From: Muribaculaceae bacterium
GTDB taxonomy: Bacteria; Bacteroidota; Bacteroidia; Bacteroidales; Muribaculaceae
Reading direction: 5' to 3'
DNA length: 52,488 bases
Assembly: GCA_029060625.1 (NCBI GenBank)
Contig: JAIDTO010000174.1
Coordinates: forward strand, 1 to 52,488
Position numbers and translations under genes: made by a program. Positions 33,980-42,504 of the stretch are shown here, piece by piece. Below the pieces are notes generated by a model. The model had not been told where the DNA came from. It made no database searches and saw only the letters and a program-made list of their open reading frames with translations. Each line of letters begins with the position of its first letter. Within the stretch, counting starts at the first letter, position 1.

Positions 33980-34552
33980 ATGATGATCGGAATTTGTGGG
34001 GGTATAGGGAGTGGAAAGTCGGTGGCGAGTCGGATTTTGCGTCTTCGAGGAGAGGCCGTGTATGATTGCGATTTGGAGGCTAAACGGATTATGGATGGTT
34101 CGGAAGAAGTGCTTTCTGCCCTCAATGTCCGCTATGGGGATGCGGTATGTCCGAAAGATGGTCCTATCTGCCGGCCGGAGCTTGCTAAACGTGTGTTCGG
34201 CAGCGATGAAGAGAGGCTATGGCTCAATTCACTTGTGCATAGGCTTGTGCGTGAGGATGTGGCAAGCTGGCGCGATGAAAAGCTTTCAGAGGGGCACCGC
34301 AGATGCTTCGTGGAGTCAGCGATACTCGCTTCTTCCGGATTGGCGCAGATGTGCGACGAGATTTGGCTTGTGACTGCATCTGAGGAAGTGCGGATAGAGC
34401 GCATAAAGATGCGTGACTCTATCGACGAAGAGGCTATATATAAGAGAATGCTAAGCCAGAAAGAGGAGGAGAGACTTATCGCGACTTTAGGTATCCCTGT
34501 CAATACCATTGACAATTCCGGAGATGTATCCATACTTGACCAGATAGATTAG
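33980..34552 (+). CDS. coaE: Dephospho-CoA kinase
   Basis: 190 residues from the ATG at 33980 (a second ATG follows at once). The P-loop GGIGSGKS occupies residues 7-14 and YDCDLEAKRIM is the typical coenzyme-binding aspartate region. SEGHRRCFVESAILASSG and EIWLVTASEEVRIERIKMRD follow the CoaE pattern, as does the final NTIDNSGD. It catalyses the last step of coenzyme A synthesis, ATP-dependent 3'-phosphorylation of dephospho-CoA, in the cytosol. An open frame continues 18 codons upstream but covers the promoter box and lacks family residues. A terminator follows directly. Confidence 0.93.
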   Translation: MMIGICGGIGSGKSVASRILRLRGEAVYDCDLEAKRIMDGSEEVLSALNVRYGDAVCPKDGPICRPELAKRVFGSDEERLWLNSLVHRLVREDVASWRDEKLSEGHRRCFVESAILASSGLAQMCDEIWLVTASEEVRIERIKMRDSIDEEAIYKRMLSQKEEERLIATLGIPVNTIDNSGDVSILDQID

Positions 34553-34593
34553 AATTTCTCGGGCGTTATATAGTCTTCAATCACCGGGATGAG

Positions 34594-34616
34594 GCAGCCC
34601 AATGGCTGCTTTTTTT
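34594..34616 (+). terminator. Intrinsic terminator of coaE
   Basis: Six-pair stem GCAGCC / GGCTGC, four-base loop, then seven T residues. Confidence 0.85.
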
Positions 34617-34647
34617 ATGGATATTGTAGTTTTTTGAGGGAATGATG

Positions 34648-34655
34648 CGTCTTAA
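34648..34655 (+). promoter_or_regulatory. Candidate ECF-type -10 element before the small sigma gene
   Basis: CGTCTTAA 25 bases before the sigma start, preceded by TTTTTTG at 34630. There is no TAnnTTTG in the gap. The shape resembles ECF-dependent promoters. By eye only. Confidence 0.3.
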
Positions 34656-34679
34656 TGTCAGAAACGAAAACATAAAACA

Positions 34680-35150
34680 ATGGAAAAGAATCAGACCTTG
34701 GACTTCGAGCGCCTCGTGATGGAGCATAAGAGCACCATCTATTCGGTCTGCTATATGTTTACCGAGACAAAACCGGAGGCTGACGATCTATTCCAGGAGG
34801 TGCTTATAAGCCTATGGCAAGGAAAAGACTCATTTCGCGGCGATTCAAGCCTCCGCTCGTGGGTCTATCGCGTGAGCATGAACACTTGCATCTCATATAA
34901 AAGAAAGAAACGGGTTAAGACTATACCACTTGAATTCTCTGCCGATTCCATAGCCACTGATTCACCCGGCAACAAGCAGGCACGTATGCTCCACGAGCGA
35001 ATATCGCGTCTTGAGCCATTTGACCGCGCCATTGTGTTGCTATGGCTTGAGGATATGTCGTATGACGAGATTGCTGCCATTGTAGGCATCACAGCAAAAG
35101 CCGTTGGTGTGCGCCTCGTGAGAATCAAGGAAAAACTGAAATCCCTATAA
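34680..35150 (+). CDS. ECF-type RNA polymerase sigma factor (small)
   Basis: 156-residue sigma-70 family ECF factor. Region 2: YSVCYMFTETKPEADDLFQEVLISLWQGKDSF, with SLRSWVYRVSMNTCISYKRK as helices 2.3-2.4 (landmark spans). Region 4: LEPFDRAIVLLWLEDMSYDEIAAIVGITAKAVGVRLVRIKEKL with the DNA-recognition helix at the end. No extra domain. It is followed, 130 bases on, by a four-helix membrane protein that may be its partner. The gap contains a hairpin and a heptamer repeat array. Confidence 0.92.
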   Translation: MEKNQTLDFERLVMEHKSTIYSVCYMFTETKPEADDLFQEVLISLWQGKDSFRGDSSLRSWVYRVSMNTCISYKRKKRVKTIPLEFSADSIATDSPGNKQARMLHERISRLEPFDRAIVLLWLEDMSYDEIAAIVGITAKAVGVRLVRIKEKLKSL

Positions 35151-35151
35151 T

Positions 35152-35175
35152 TCAATTTTCGCTGGCGAAAATTGA
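35152..35175 (+). terminator. Hairpin directly after the small sigma gene
   Basis: Eleven-pair stem TCAATTTTCGC / GCGAAAATTGA with a two-base loop, starting two bases after the stop codon. There is no T-run behind it, so attenuation or RNA stabilisation is as likely as termination. Confidence 0.5.
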
Positions 35176-35238
35176 GGGTTAAGGGTTGAGGGTAAAGGGT
35201 TAAGGGTAAAGGGTAAAGGGTAAAGGGTTAAGGGTTGA
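35176..35238 (+). repeat. Heptamer tandem repeat GGGTWRA x9
   Basis: Nine uninterrupted seven-base units: GGGTTAA, GGGTTGA, GGGTAAA, GGGTTAA, GGGTAAA x3, GGGTTAA, GGGTTGA. It is non-coding and lies between the sigma gene and the membrane-protein gene. Confidence 0.92.
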
Positions 35239-35280
35239 GGGGTATGAATAATTAAAAATTCTTGAATATTCTTGTACATA

Positions 35281-35862
35281 ATGGACGAACTTGATATATT
35301 AAAAGAAGAAATGGCGGCGCTTAAGCGTAGCCTTGACAAAGAACAGATCGTAAACGACAGACTTTTGCGTACCGTGATGCGGCAGAAGGCCTCATGGCTA
35401 AATAAATTTGTGATATCGGAATTCATCATGCTTCCCATCCTCTATCTGATGTTTGTGGGCATATGTGCATTTTTTCATGTCTCTCAGTGGTATGCATTCT
35501 CGCTGCTTGTCCTCTCCCTGATTGACGTGCTGGTAGACATACGCACATTCCGTATTTCGCCGAAAGTGTTCAGTACTTGTACTATGCTTGAGGTGCGCCG
35601 CTTGCTCGTAAGGCAGAAGAAGGAGCGCTTCATCCATGTCTGCATAGCCCTTCCCCTTGCGATAGCTTGGCTTATACTCATGCTCTGCGCCATAGCGAAT
35701 GCAACCGATCCTCTGGCTTCAGACCATATGCTCAACTACTCCGGAGTCGTCGGCGGCATTATCGGAGGAATCATCGGCGGCATAGTGGTAATGATGATCT
35801 ACCGTAAGGCCCAGAAGACAAACGATTTCATCATCAACGATATCCCCGAAGAGAATGCATAA
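35281..35862 (+). CDS. Four-helix membrane protein, possible sigma partner
   Basis: 193 residues from the ATG at 35281. An N-terminal charged helical segment of about 40 residues (MDELDILKEEMAALKRSLDK) looks coiled-coil-like and cytoplasmic. Helices follow at about 43-65, 70-90, 118-142 and 155-178, the last Gly/Ile-rich (VVGGIIGGIIGGIVVMMIY). The C-terminus is acidic. The family was not recognised. Its place after an ECF sigma gene, with a cytoplasmic head and membrane part, fits an anti-sigma or sensor role, but that is inference only. Its stop codon lies inside the left arm of the inverted repeat at 35854. Confidence 0.75.
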   Translation: MDELDILKEEMAALKRSLDKEQIVNDRLLRTVMRQKASWLNKFVISEFIMLPILYLMFVGICAFFHVSQWYAFSLLVLSLIDVLVDIRTFRISPKVFSTCTMLEVRRLLVRQKKERFIHVCIALPLAIAWLILMLCAIANATDPLASDHMLNYSGVVGGIIGGIIGGIVVMMIYRKAQKTNDFIINDIPEENA

Positions 35863-35968
35863 TTCACAATGCACAATGCATAATCCCTGCGGGCTCAATT
35901 CCGCATCATGAATTCTGCATTATGGATCGAGATTGCGTAGCCCAATTATGCATTGTGAATTATGCATT
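35854..35968. repeat. 20-bp perfect inverted repeat in a convergent junction
   Basis: Arms at 35854-35873 (AATGCATAATTCACAATGCA) and 35949-35968 are exact reverse complements, separated by 75 bases that hold further partial copies (GCATAAT, TGAATTCTGCATTATG). The left arm includes the stop codon of the membrane-protein gene. It could be a terminator-like stem or the ends of a very small mobile element. Confidence 0.85.
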
Positions 35969-35979
35969 ATGAATTGATA

Positions 35980-37383
35980 TCATAGCCCTTTCTTCAGCCA
36001 TGCTCCCGAGATGAGGCGCCAGAGGAATATGGCTCCGCGGAAGCAAAGCTCGATGCACATTGCGAGCCAGACGCCGGCAAGCCCCATCGTTGGGGCAAGC
36101 CACGCTGCGAGAGGTACCCTGACGAGCCAGATGCTACTGAAGTTCATTACTGCAGGCAGCACTGTGTCGCCTACGCCTATCATCACCCCATATGCTACGA
36201 TGGAGGCGGCAAACATCGGTTCTGCAAAGGCCTCGATGCGGAGTGCCTCTGCTCCAAGGTCGATGATATCCTTCACAGGACTCATAAGAGCCATCACATC
36301 GGCTGCGAATATATACATGACGATTCCCATTATACTCATTGTCAGCATGCCCATGCCCGTGGTGATATAACCGAAGCGCTTGGCAAGGTCTTTGCGTTTC
36401 GCTCCATAGCTTTGCCCGACGAGGGTGGTGGCTGCCTCCGAAATACCATAGCCGGGCATATAGCAGAGGCTCTCTGCCGTCACTGCAAATGCGTTGGCAG
36501 CTATCGCCATCACACCTAATGGCGCCACTATCACTGTCACGGCTATCTGTGCCCCGCAGATCACTACGTGTTCGAGTGTCATAGGGGCTGATACTTTCAA
36601 AGCCTTGCGAAGTACCTCCCATTCCGGACGGAAACTTCCTTTCTCCTTCACTTTTGCAATGGCAAGACCATCCTGACGGAAGCAAAGGAAATACATCATG
36701 AGCCCGGCTGTGATTATCTCGGCTGCCGCTGTGCCAAGAGCAGCTCCCAACACACCGAGCCCGGCCCCCGGCATTGTAAGTGAAACGCCTGCTATGTCAA
36801 TGCTTCTGGTCGGGAATATAAGCAGAAAATTGAAGATTACGTCGAGCACGCACATCATGACATTGAGGCATCCGGGCACTTTCATGTTGCCGCTGCATCG
36901 CAGCATCCCGCCCCCAAGATAGTTCATTGTGAAGAGAGGCAGGGCAAGTACGAACACCAGGAAGTAGAAGGAGGCATCGGGGCATATGCTTTCCTTGCCC
37001 CCGAGCCAGTGGGGGAGAGGCCAAGCTATGGCAGCGCCTACAGCGGCCACCACCAGACTGAAGAGGAAACAGGCGATGATGCTCTGGCGCAATATGCGGC
37101 GTCCCCTGGCATGGTCGGAAGCACCTATGCTATGGGCTACCTGTACGGAAAACCCCATTGTCACAGCCGAACATATACCCCAGAATAGCCATAGGGATGT
37201 AGACACAAGTCCGACGGCAGCCGATGGGTCAGCTCCGAGATGACCAACCATTGCTGCGTCGATATATTGCATCATCATGCTCGAGAGCTGCGCCATCATC
37301 GCCGGCCACGAAAGCTGTACGGTCAGCTTAAGTTGCTGCCCAAAACTCAGACGTTCTCCCGATCGAATCTTATCTATCAGCAT
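35980..37383 (-). CDS. MATE-family multidrug/Na+ antiporter
   Basis: 467 residues with about twelve predicted membrane helices in two six-helix halves. Family landmarks: an N-terminal LTVQLSWPAMMAQLSSMMMQYIDAAMVGHLG stretch (landmark span), APMTLEHVVICGAQIAVTVIVAPLG at the start of the second half, and GISEAATTLVGQSYGAKR. MATE carriers in the inner membrane export cationic drugs or metabolites in exchange for Na+ or H+. The gene stands alone on the minus strand with a full consensus promoter. Confidence 0.93.
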   Translation of the reverse strand: MLIDKIRSGERLSFGQQLKLTVQLSWPAMMAQLSSMMMQYIDAAMVGHLGADPSAAVGLVSTSLWLFWGICSAVTMGFSVQVAHSIGASDHARGRRILRQSIIACFLFSLVVAAVGAAIAWPLPHWLGGKESICPDASFYFLVFVLALPLFTMNYLGGGMLRCSGNMKVPGCLNVMMCVLDVIFNFLLIFPTRSIDIAGVSLTMPGAGLGVLGAALGTAAAEIITAGLMMYFLCFRQDGLAIAKVKEKGSFRPEWEVLRKALKVSAPMTLEHVVICGAQIAVTVIVAPLGVMAIAANAFAVTAESLCYMPGYGISEAATTLVGQSYGAKRKDLAKRFGYITTGMGMLTMSIMGIVMYIFAADVMALMSPVKDIIDLGAEALRIEAFAEPMFAASIVAYGVMIGVGDTVLPAVMNFSSIWLVRVPLAAWLAPTMGLAGVWLAMCIELCFRGAIFLWRLISGAWLKKGL

Positions 37384-37413
37384 TTCCTGTTTGCTATTAA
37401 GCTAATTAATATG

Positions 37414-37445
37414 CAAAATTACACAAAAATCCCTATTTGTGCAAA
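37414..37445 (-). promoter_or_regulatory. Promoter of the MATE gene
   Basis: Minus strand TTTG (37445-37442), 20-base spacer, TAATTTTG (37421-37414), 31 bases before the start codon. Confidence 0.75.
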
Positions 37446-37520
37446 TGTTAAGAAAGGTTAAAATTAAGATTTTGGGGAAATTTTTATAGAAAATAGTATC
37501 ATTTATGTTAAAATTTGTAT

Positions 37521-37528
37521 TAATTTTG
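37521..37528 (+). promoter_or_regulatory. -7 box of the second SusC/SusD locus
   Basis: TAATTTTG 99 bases before the SusC start. No TTTG at the usual -33 distance, which fits a promoter needing an activator. Confidence 0.5.
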
Positions 37529-37626
37529 AAGGTTGGCAGGGGAAAAGAGTGAAAACTCATTGACCTACCATGATTAACCTGAATCTGAGATCAATTAAAT
37601 AAATGTAGTACCCAAAAACAACCTGC

Positions 37627-40600
37627 ATGAAAAACGTTTGTTTTACACTCAGCAGGAAAGTGCTGATGGCGATAGCTATGCTATTGACCTTTACGCTTCC
37701 AGCTCTTGCCCAAAAGATCACCGTCCACGGCTACGTGGATGATGCGACGGGCGAACCACTAATTGGTGCCACCGTTATGGAAAAAGGCACCTCAAACGGC
37801 ACTGCGACAGACTTTGACGGTAATTTCATTCTCAACGTCGCTCCGGATGCCACTCTCGTTATCAGCTACATCGGCTATGACACCCAGGAAGTCCCTGTCA
37901 ACGGCAAAACGGACATCCGCGTGACTCTTCAGGACAACGCGACGATGCTTGCCGAGACAGTCGTGATCGGTTACGGCTCCGTGAAGAAATCGGATGCAAC
38001 GGGATCTGTCGCTCTTGTGACTCCTGATGAAATCGATGCCGGCATCTCAACTTCAGCCCAGGATCTTCTCGTCGGTGCAAGCCCCGGTGTTGTAGTCACA
38101 ACCAACGGCGGTAGCCCTGAGGGTGGTGCCACAATCCGTATCCGTGGTGGTGCTTCACTTAATGCATCTAACGACCCTCTTATCGTGCTTGACGGTGTGC
38201 CTTTGAGCAATGACGGAGTAAACGGTATGGCCAACCCATTGGCAATGATTTCTCCCGATAATATCGAGAGCATGACAATTCTTAAGGATGCTTCCGCTAC
38301 AGCCATCTATGGTAGCCGTGCATCAAATGGTGTCATCATTATCACTACCAAGAAGGGTAAAGGTGGCGCTCGTCCGCAGGTGAACTTCTCTGCCAACATG
38401 ACAGTGAACACTGCCCGCAAGACATGGAATGTACTTGACGGTGATGAATATCGTGAGCTCATCCGCAATTATTGGGGTGTAGGCTCAAACGCAGACCTTG
38501 CTCTCGGCACAGCCAATACCGACTGGCAGAAAGAGATCCTCCGCACAGCTATTTCTCATGAGTACAATCTTTCTGTAGGCGGCAAAGCCGGATTCCTCCC
38601 TTACCGTGTTTCTGCGTCATTTACCGACAACAACGGTATCCTTAAGGATTCAGAGATGAAACGTGTGACAGCAGGCTTCAATCTAACTCCCGAATTTTTT
38701 GGAGGCCTTCTTAAAGTGAATGCGAATGTAAAGGGTTATTATCTGCGCAACCGCTTCACAGACGAGGGATGTACCAACAACGCAATCCAGGCTGATCCTA
38801 CAGCCCCGGTCTACACGAATGTGGCTTCCGGCAATCCCGATTTCCCTTATTTCTACAATGGATATTCAACAAATGTCAACGGCAACGACTTCAATTCGCA
38901 AGGTATCCTGAACCCGTTGGCTATGGCAACAGACAGGGACAATACAGCTGATATATACCGCAGTAACGGTAATCTTCAGATTGACTATGCCCTCCATTTC
39001 CTCCCGGATCTTCACCTGAACCTGAACCTGGGTTATGACGTGAGCCGTTCGCACAACAACATATACACCGAGCAGAACTCACCTACAGCCTGGAACAACA
39101 CCTATAAGAACGGTGCTGCATATTACTATAATGCCTATGAGCTGCGCCGCAACACCCTTCTTGATTTCTACATGAACTATAAGAAGGACTTCGATGCTAT
39201 CAGCTCGACCCTTGACGTGATGGCGGGTTATTCTTATCAGAGATTTGACTCACACGGCCACAACAACGGCAATGTCATCACCTCACTTGGCTTCCTTCTT
39301 CCCTCGGCTTCGAATGGCGTGCTTACTCTCGACCAGTCGAGCTCTGACAAGATTGGCACAAGCTACACTCCGTATTACGAATGGAAGAGCGGTAACCTAA
39401 TCCTCTGCTCATTCTTCGGACGTCTGAACTACACATTCAAGGACACATATCTCCTTACCTTCACTCTCCGCGACGACGGCACTTCACGATTCTCAAAGAA
39501 CAATCGCTGGGGTCTCTTCCCCTCTGTGGCCCTCGGATGGAAGATCAACAACATGCCTTTCTTCGAGAGCGCAAGCAACACGATGAACGAGTTCAAGCTC
39601 CGTCTCGGATGGGGCCAGACCGGTCAGCAGTCGGTAGGCGGATACTTCGACTACATGGCTACTTATGTTCAGTCACAACAGGGTTCATACTATCCCAACA
39701 TGTACACAGGACAGTATCTCAACAATGGCAATGTGACCGGCTACACACTATATCCCGCAGGTTACAACCCCAACCTGAAGTGGGAGACCACAACCACATG
39801 GAACGTCGGCTTGGATATGGGATGGCTCAACAACCGCGTGACATTGGCTCTCGACTGGTATCTGCGTGATTCAAAAGACCTTCTTGCAACTGTAACCGTA
39901 GCTCCCGGTGCTGCCACTACCAACGAGCTAACCCAGAACGTTGGATCGCTCCGCAACATCGGTATCGAGGGAACCATCGGCGTGAAGCCTATCTATACTG
40001 ACAACTTCGTATGGAACACAAGCCTCAATGTAGCTTGGAACAAGAATGAGATCACCAAGCTCAACGCATCGAGCGATCCCGGCTATTATGTTCCACTTGG
40101 AGGTATGGGAGCAACCGGCAACACTTGTCAGGCTCACAAGGTGGGACTTCCCGCTTACACATTCTTGCTTTACGAGCAGATCTATGATCAGGAAGGCAAG
40201 CCTATCGAGGGTGCCTACGTAGACCAGAACGGCGACGGACAGATCAACTCAGAAGACCTCGTGTTCAAGCACTCCAGAGATCCGAAGGTGACCCTGGCAT
40301 GGAACAACAATTTCAGCTTCGGCAACTGGGACCTTGGATTCCAGCTCCGTGCCTCTATCGGCAATTATGTCTACAACAACGTTCTTGCACAGCGCAGCTA
40401 CCTGAACGGAACATACTCCAACAGCTCACTGAGAAACGTGGTAGCCAACGATGGAGTATACTTCGTGGGTCAGCAGTACTATTCAGACTACTATCTTGAG
40501 AATGCCGGTTATGTGCGTTGCGACAACATCACCCTTGGATATACCTGGAACAACCTTTTGAACGACAATCTCCGTCTCCGTCTATACGGTGCAGTACAGA

Positions 40601-40716
40601 ACCCATTTGTCATCACAAAATATAAAGGTATCGATCCTGAGGTGTTCAGCGGTATTGACAGCTCTACATACCCACGTCCTGTAAGCTTCACAGTCGGCCT
40701 TATCGCCAATTTCTAA
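37627..40716 (+). CDS. SusC/RagA-family TonB-dependent outer-membrane transporter (locus 2)
   Basis: 1029 residues with a signal peptide ending LPALAQ. A carboxypeptidase-regulatory-like domain (VHGYVDDATGEPLIGATVME) follows, then the TonB box region ETVVIGYGSVKKSD, a plug domain with PLIVLDGVPLSNDG and LKDASATAIYGSRASNGV, and a large beta-barrel ending in SFTVGLIANF. It forms the outer-membrane import channel with the SusD encoded 20 bases downstream. The neighbouring GH53 and GH13 enzymes suggest galactan and/or alpha-glucan fragments as cargo. The first about 90 mature residues are close to those of the other SusC in this window. Confidence 0.93.
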   Translation: MKNVCFTLSRKVLMAIAMLLTFTLPALAQKITVHGYVDDATGEPLIGATVMEKGTSNGTATDFDGNFILNVAPDATLVISYIGYDTQEVPVNGKTDIRVTLQDNATMLAETVVIGYGSVKKSDATGSVALVTPDEIDAGISTSAQDLLVGASPGVVVTTNGGSPEGGATIRIRGGASLNASNDPLIVLDGVPLSNDGVNGMANPLAMISPDNIESMTILKDASATAIYGSRASNGVIIITTKKGKGGARPQVNFSANMTVNTARKTWNVLDGDEYRELIRNYWGVGSNADLALGTANTDWQKEILRTAISHEYNLSVGGKAGFLPYRVSASFTDNNGILKDSEMKRVTAGFNLTPEFFGGLLKVNANVKGYYLRNRFTDEGCTNNAIQADPTAPVYTNVASGNPDFPYFYNGYSTNVNGNDFNSQGILNPLAMATDRDNTADIYRSNGNLQIDYALHFLPDLHLNLNLGYDVSRSHNNIYTEQNSPTAWNNTYKNGAAYYYNAYELRRNTLLDFYMNYKKDFDAISSTLDVMAGYSYQRFDSHGHNNGNVITSLGFLLPSASNGVLTLDQSSSDKIGTSYTPYYEWKSGNLILCSFFGRLNYTFKDTYLLTFTLRDDGTSRFSKNNRWGLFPSVALGWKINNMPFFESASNTMNEFKLRLGWGQTGQQSVGGYFDYMATYVQSQQGSYYPNMYTGQYLNNGNVTGYTLYPAGYNPNLKWETTTTWNVGLDMGWLNNRVTLALDWYLRDSKDLLATVTVAPGAATTNELTQNVGSLRNIGIEGTIGVKPIYTDNFVWNTSLNVAWNKNEITKLNASSDPGYYVPLGGMGATGNTCQAHKVGLPAYTFLLYEQIYDQEGKPIEGAYVDQNGDGQINSEDLVFKHSRDPKVTLAWNNNFSFGNWDLGFQLRASIGNYVYNNVLAQRSYLNGTYSNSSLRNVVANDGVYFVGQQYYSDYYLENAGYVRCDNITLGYTWNNLLNDNLRLRLYGAVQNPFVITKYKGIDPEVFSGIDSSTYPRPVSFTVGLIANF

Positions 40717-40735
40717 TCTTAAGGAACAAAAAAAT

Positions 40736-42466
40736 ATGAAATCAGCATATATAAAAATTCTATCAGGAGTTGCTTTGGCCTCAACTCTGGGTCTTGGTTC
40801 CTGTATCAACGACCTTGATCAGCTTCCACAAGACCCCAGCGTGGTGCAGACTCCTACCTTTGCGTCAAATCCAAAGGAATATATAGGCGAGGTGATGGCA
40901 AAGTGCTATTCTTCACTCGCTGTGTCCGGCCAGTATGGCCCGAACGGAGATTCTGACATCAAGGGCCTTGACGGCGGTACTTCCCAATATACCCGCGGAC
41001 TTTTCATGCTCAACGAGTTCCCCACCGATGAGTGTATGTGGGTGTATCAGGATGCCGGCGTGGCAGACCTTGTTCAGGCAAACTGGGGCTCAGACAACGT
41101 GGTGGTATATGGTATCTACTCCCGCTTCTACACCCAGATAGCTATTTGCAATGATTTCCTTCGTCTTGTGAAGGATCCGGCATCGCAGGGTATTCCAGTA
41201 GATGCTGAGCTACAGAAAGAAATCGATCAGTTTAAGCTTGAGGCACGTGCACTCCGTGGCATGTCGTATTATAATATAATCGACCTCTGGGGCCGCGCCG
41301 TGATAGCATGGGACGATATGGCATACGGTGAAATTCCCCCACAGGCAGAAAGCCGTGAGGCACTTTACAACAAGGTGGTGGAAGACCTCGAGGATGTCCT
41401 GTCTGCATGGCCTGACAACCAGCAGGTAGTTTACGGCAGAATCGGCAAGGATGCAGTAGAGGCACTTCTCTGCCGCTATTACCTCAACGCCGAGGTGTGG
41501 ACAGGCAAGGCAGCCTATGACAAGTGCTGGACACATGCGCAGAACATCATCAACCGTCACAAAGGTGGTGGTTTCCAGGAATCAGGTCTTGCCAAAAATT
41601 ATCTTTCTCTTTTCTGCAGAAACAACCATATGTTCATGCCCGGCGGCAGCCTTTCAGACCAGAACGAAATTCTCTGGGGTATTCCTTATGAGAACACTTA
41701 TACAGAACCGTGGGGTGGCACTACCTTCCTTGTATATGCCCCGATCAAGAACGCATCGGAAAATGCTCTTGATGCCGGTTTCTGTGATGTCACCTATTAT
41801 GGAGTATCCGATGGCTGGGGATGTATGCATGCCCGCCAGCAGTTCTCTGAAAAGTTTAACTTCGTGAATGGTTATAGCAGTGACAACCGTACTTATCTAT
41901 GGCTTACTGAAAATGCCGGATATAAGCTTGAAAACACCAAGTATGATGATTATACAGACGGCTATATCCCCATGAAATTTACCAATGTTATGTGTGAGGC
42001 AGACGGTACCATGCCTTTATGGGAAGACGCGAAGACACATCTTCATCGCGCAGGCGTGCAGCCTGTAGAGACTGAGCCTAACCATCCGAGCAATGACCTT
42101 CCGCTTATCCGCCTTGCTGACGTGTATATGATGGCTGCAGAGTGTACGCTTCATGGTGCAGGCGACAAGAATACAGGCGTTGAATACGTCAACCTTATCC
42201 GCGCACGTGCCGGCGTGGCTCCCTGGGGTAGCGTAGAGCTGACAGCAGAGAATATCCTTGACGAGCGTGCAAGGGAGTTCTACTGGGAGATGACCCGTCG
42301 TACGGACCTTATCCGCTTCGGCAAATTCACATCAGGCTACAACTGGAATTGGAAGAACAATATCTACACCGGTACTCCTATTGCCGACTACCGTGTGCTC
42401 TATCCACTTCCCGCCAACGTGACAGCCGTATATGGCTCATCGATGATCCAGAACCCTGGTTATTGA
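40736..42466 (+). CDS. SusD/RagB-family nutrient-binding lipoprotein (locus 2)
   Basis: 576-residue surface lipoprotein. Lipobox GLGSC gives C23, followed by INDLDQLPQDP. SusD landmarks: LEARALRGMSYYNIIDLWGRA in the TPR-like core, and near the end LPLIRLADVYMMAAECTLHG, YVNLIRARAGV and ILDERAREFYWEMTRRTDLIRFGKF. It binds glycan at the cell surface and caps the SusC channel. It is 20 bases downstream of SusC and 38 bases upstream of the SusE-like gene, so all are probably one transcript. Confidence 0.93.
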   Translation: MKSAYIKILSGVALASTLGLGSCINDLDQLPQDPSVVQTPTFASNPKEYIGEVMAKCYSSLAVSGQYGPNGDSDIKGLDGGTSQYTRGLFMLNEFPTDECMWVYQDAGVADLVQANWGSDNVVVYGIYSRFYTQIAICNDFLRLVKDPASQGIPVDAELQKEIDQFKLEARALRGMSYYNIIDLWGRAVIAWDDMAYGEIPPQAESREALYNKVVEDLEDVLSAWPDNQQVVYGRIGKDAVEALLCRYYLNAEVWTGKAAYDKCWTHAQNIINRHKGGGFQESGLAKNYLSLFCRNNHMFMPGGSLSDQNEILWGIPYENTYTEPWGGTTFLVYAPIKNASENALDAGFCDVTYYGVSDGWGCMHARQQFSEKFNFVNGYSSDNRTYLWLTENAGYKLENTKYDDYTDGYIPMKFTNVMCEADGTMPLWEDAKTHLHRAGVQPVETEPNHPSNDLPLIRLADVYMMAAECTLHGAGDKNTGVEYVNLIRARAGVAPWGSVELTAENILDERAREFYWEMTRRTDLIRFGKFTSGYNWNWKNNIYTGTPIADYRVLYPLPANVTAVYGSSMIQNPGY

Positions 42467-42504
42467 TCGCTGATGTATCATTAATTTAATTCAGGAAACC
42501 CAAC

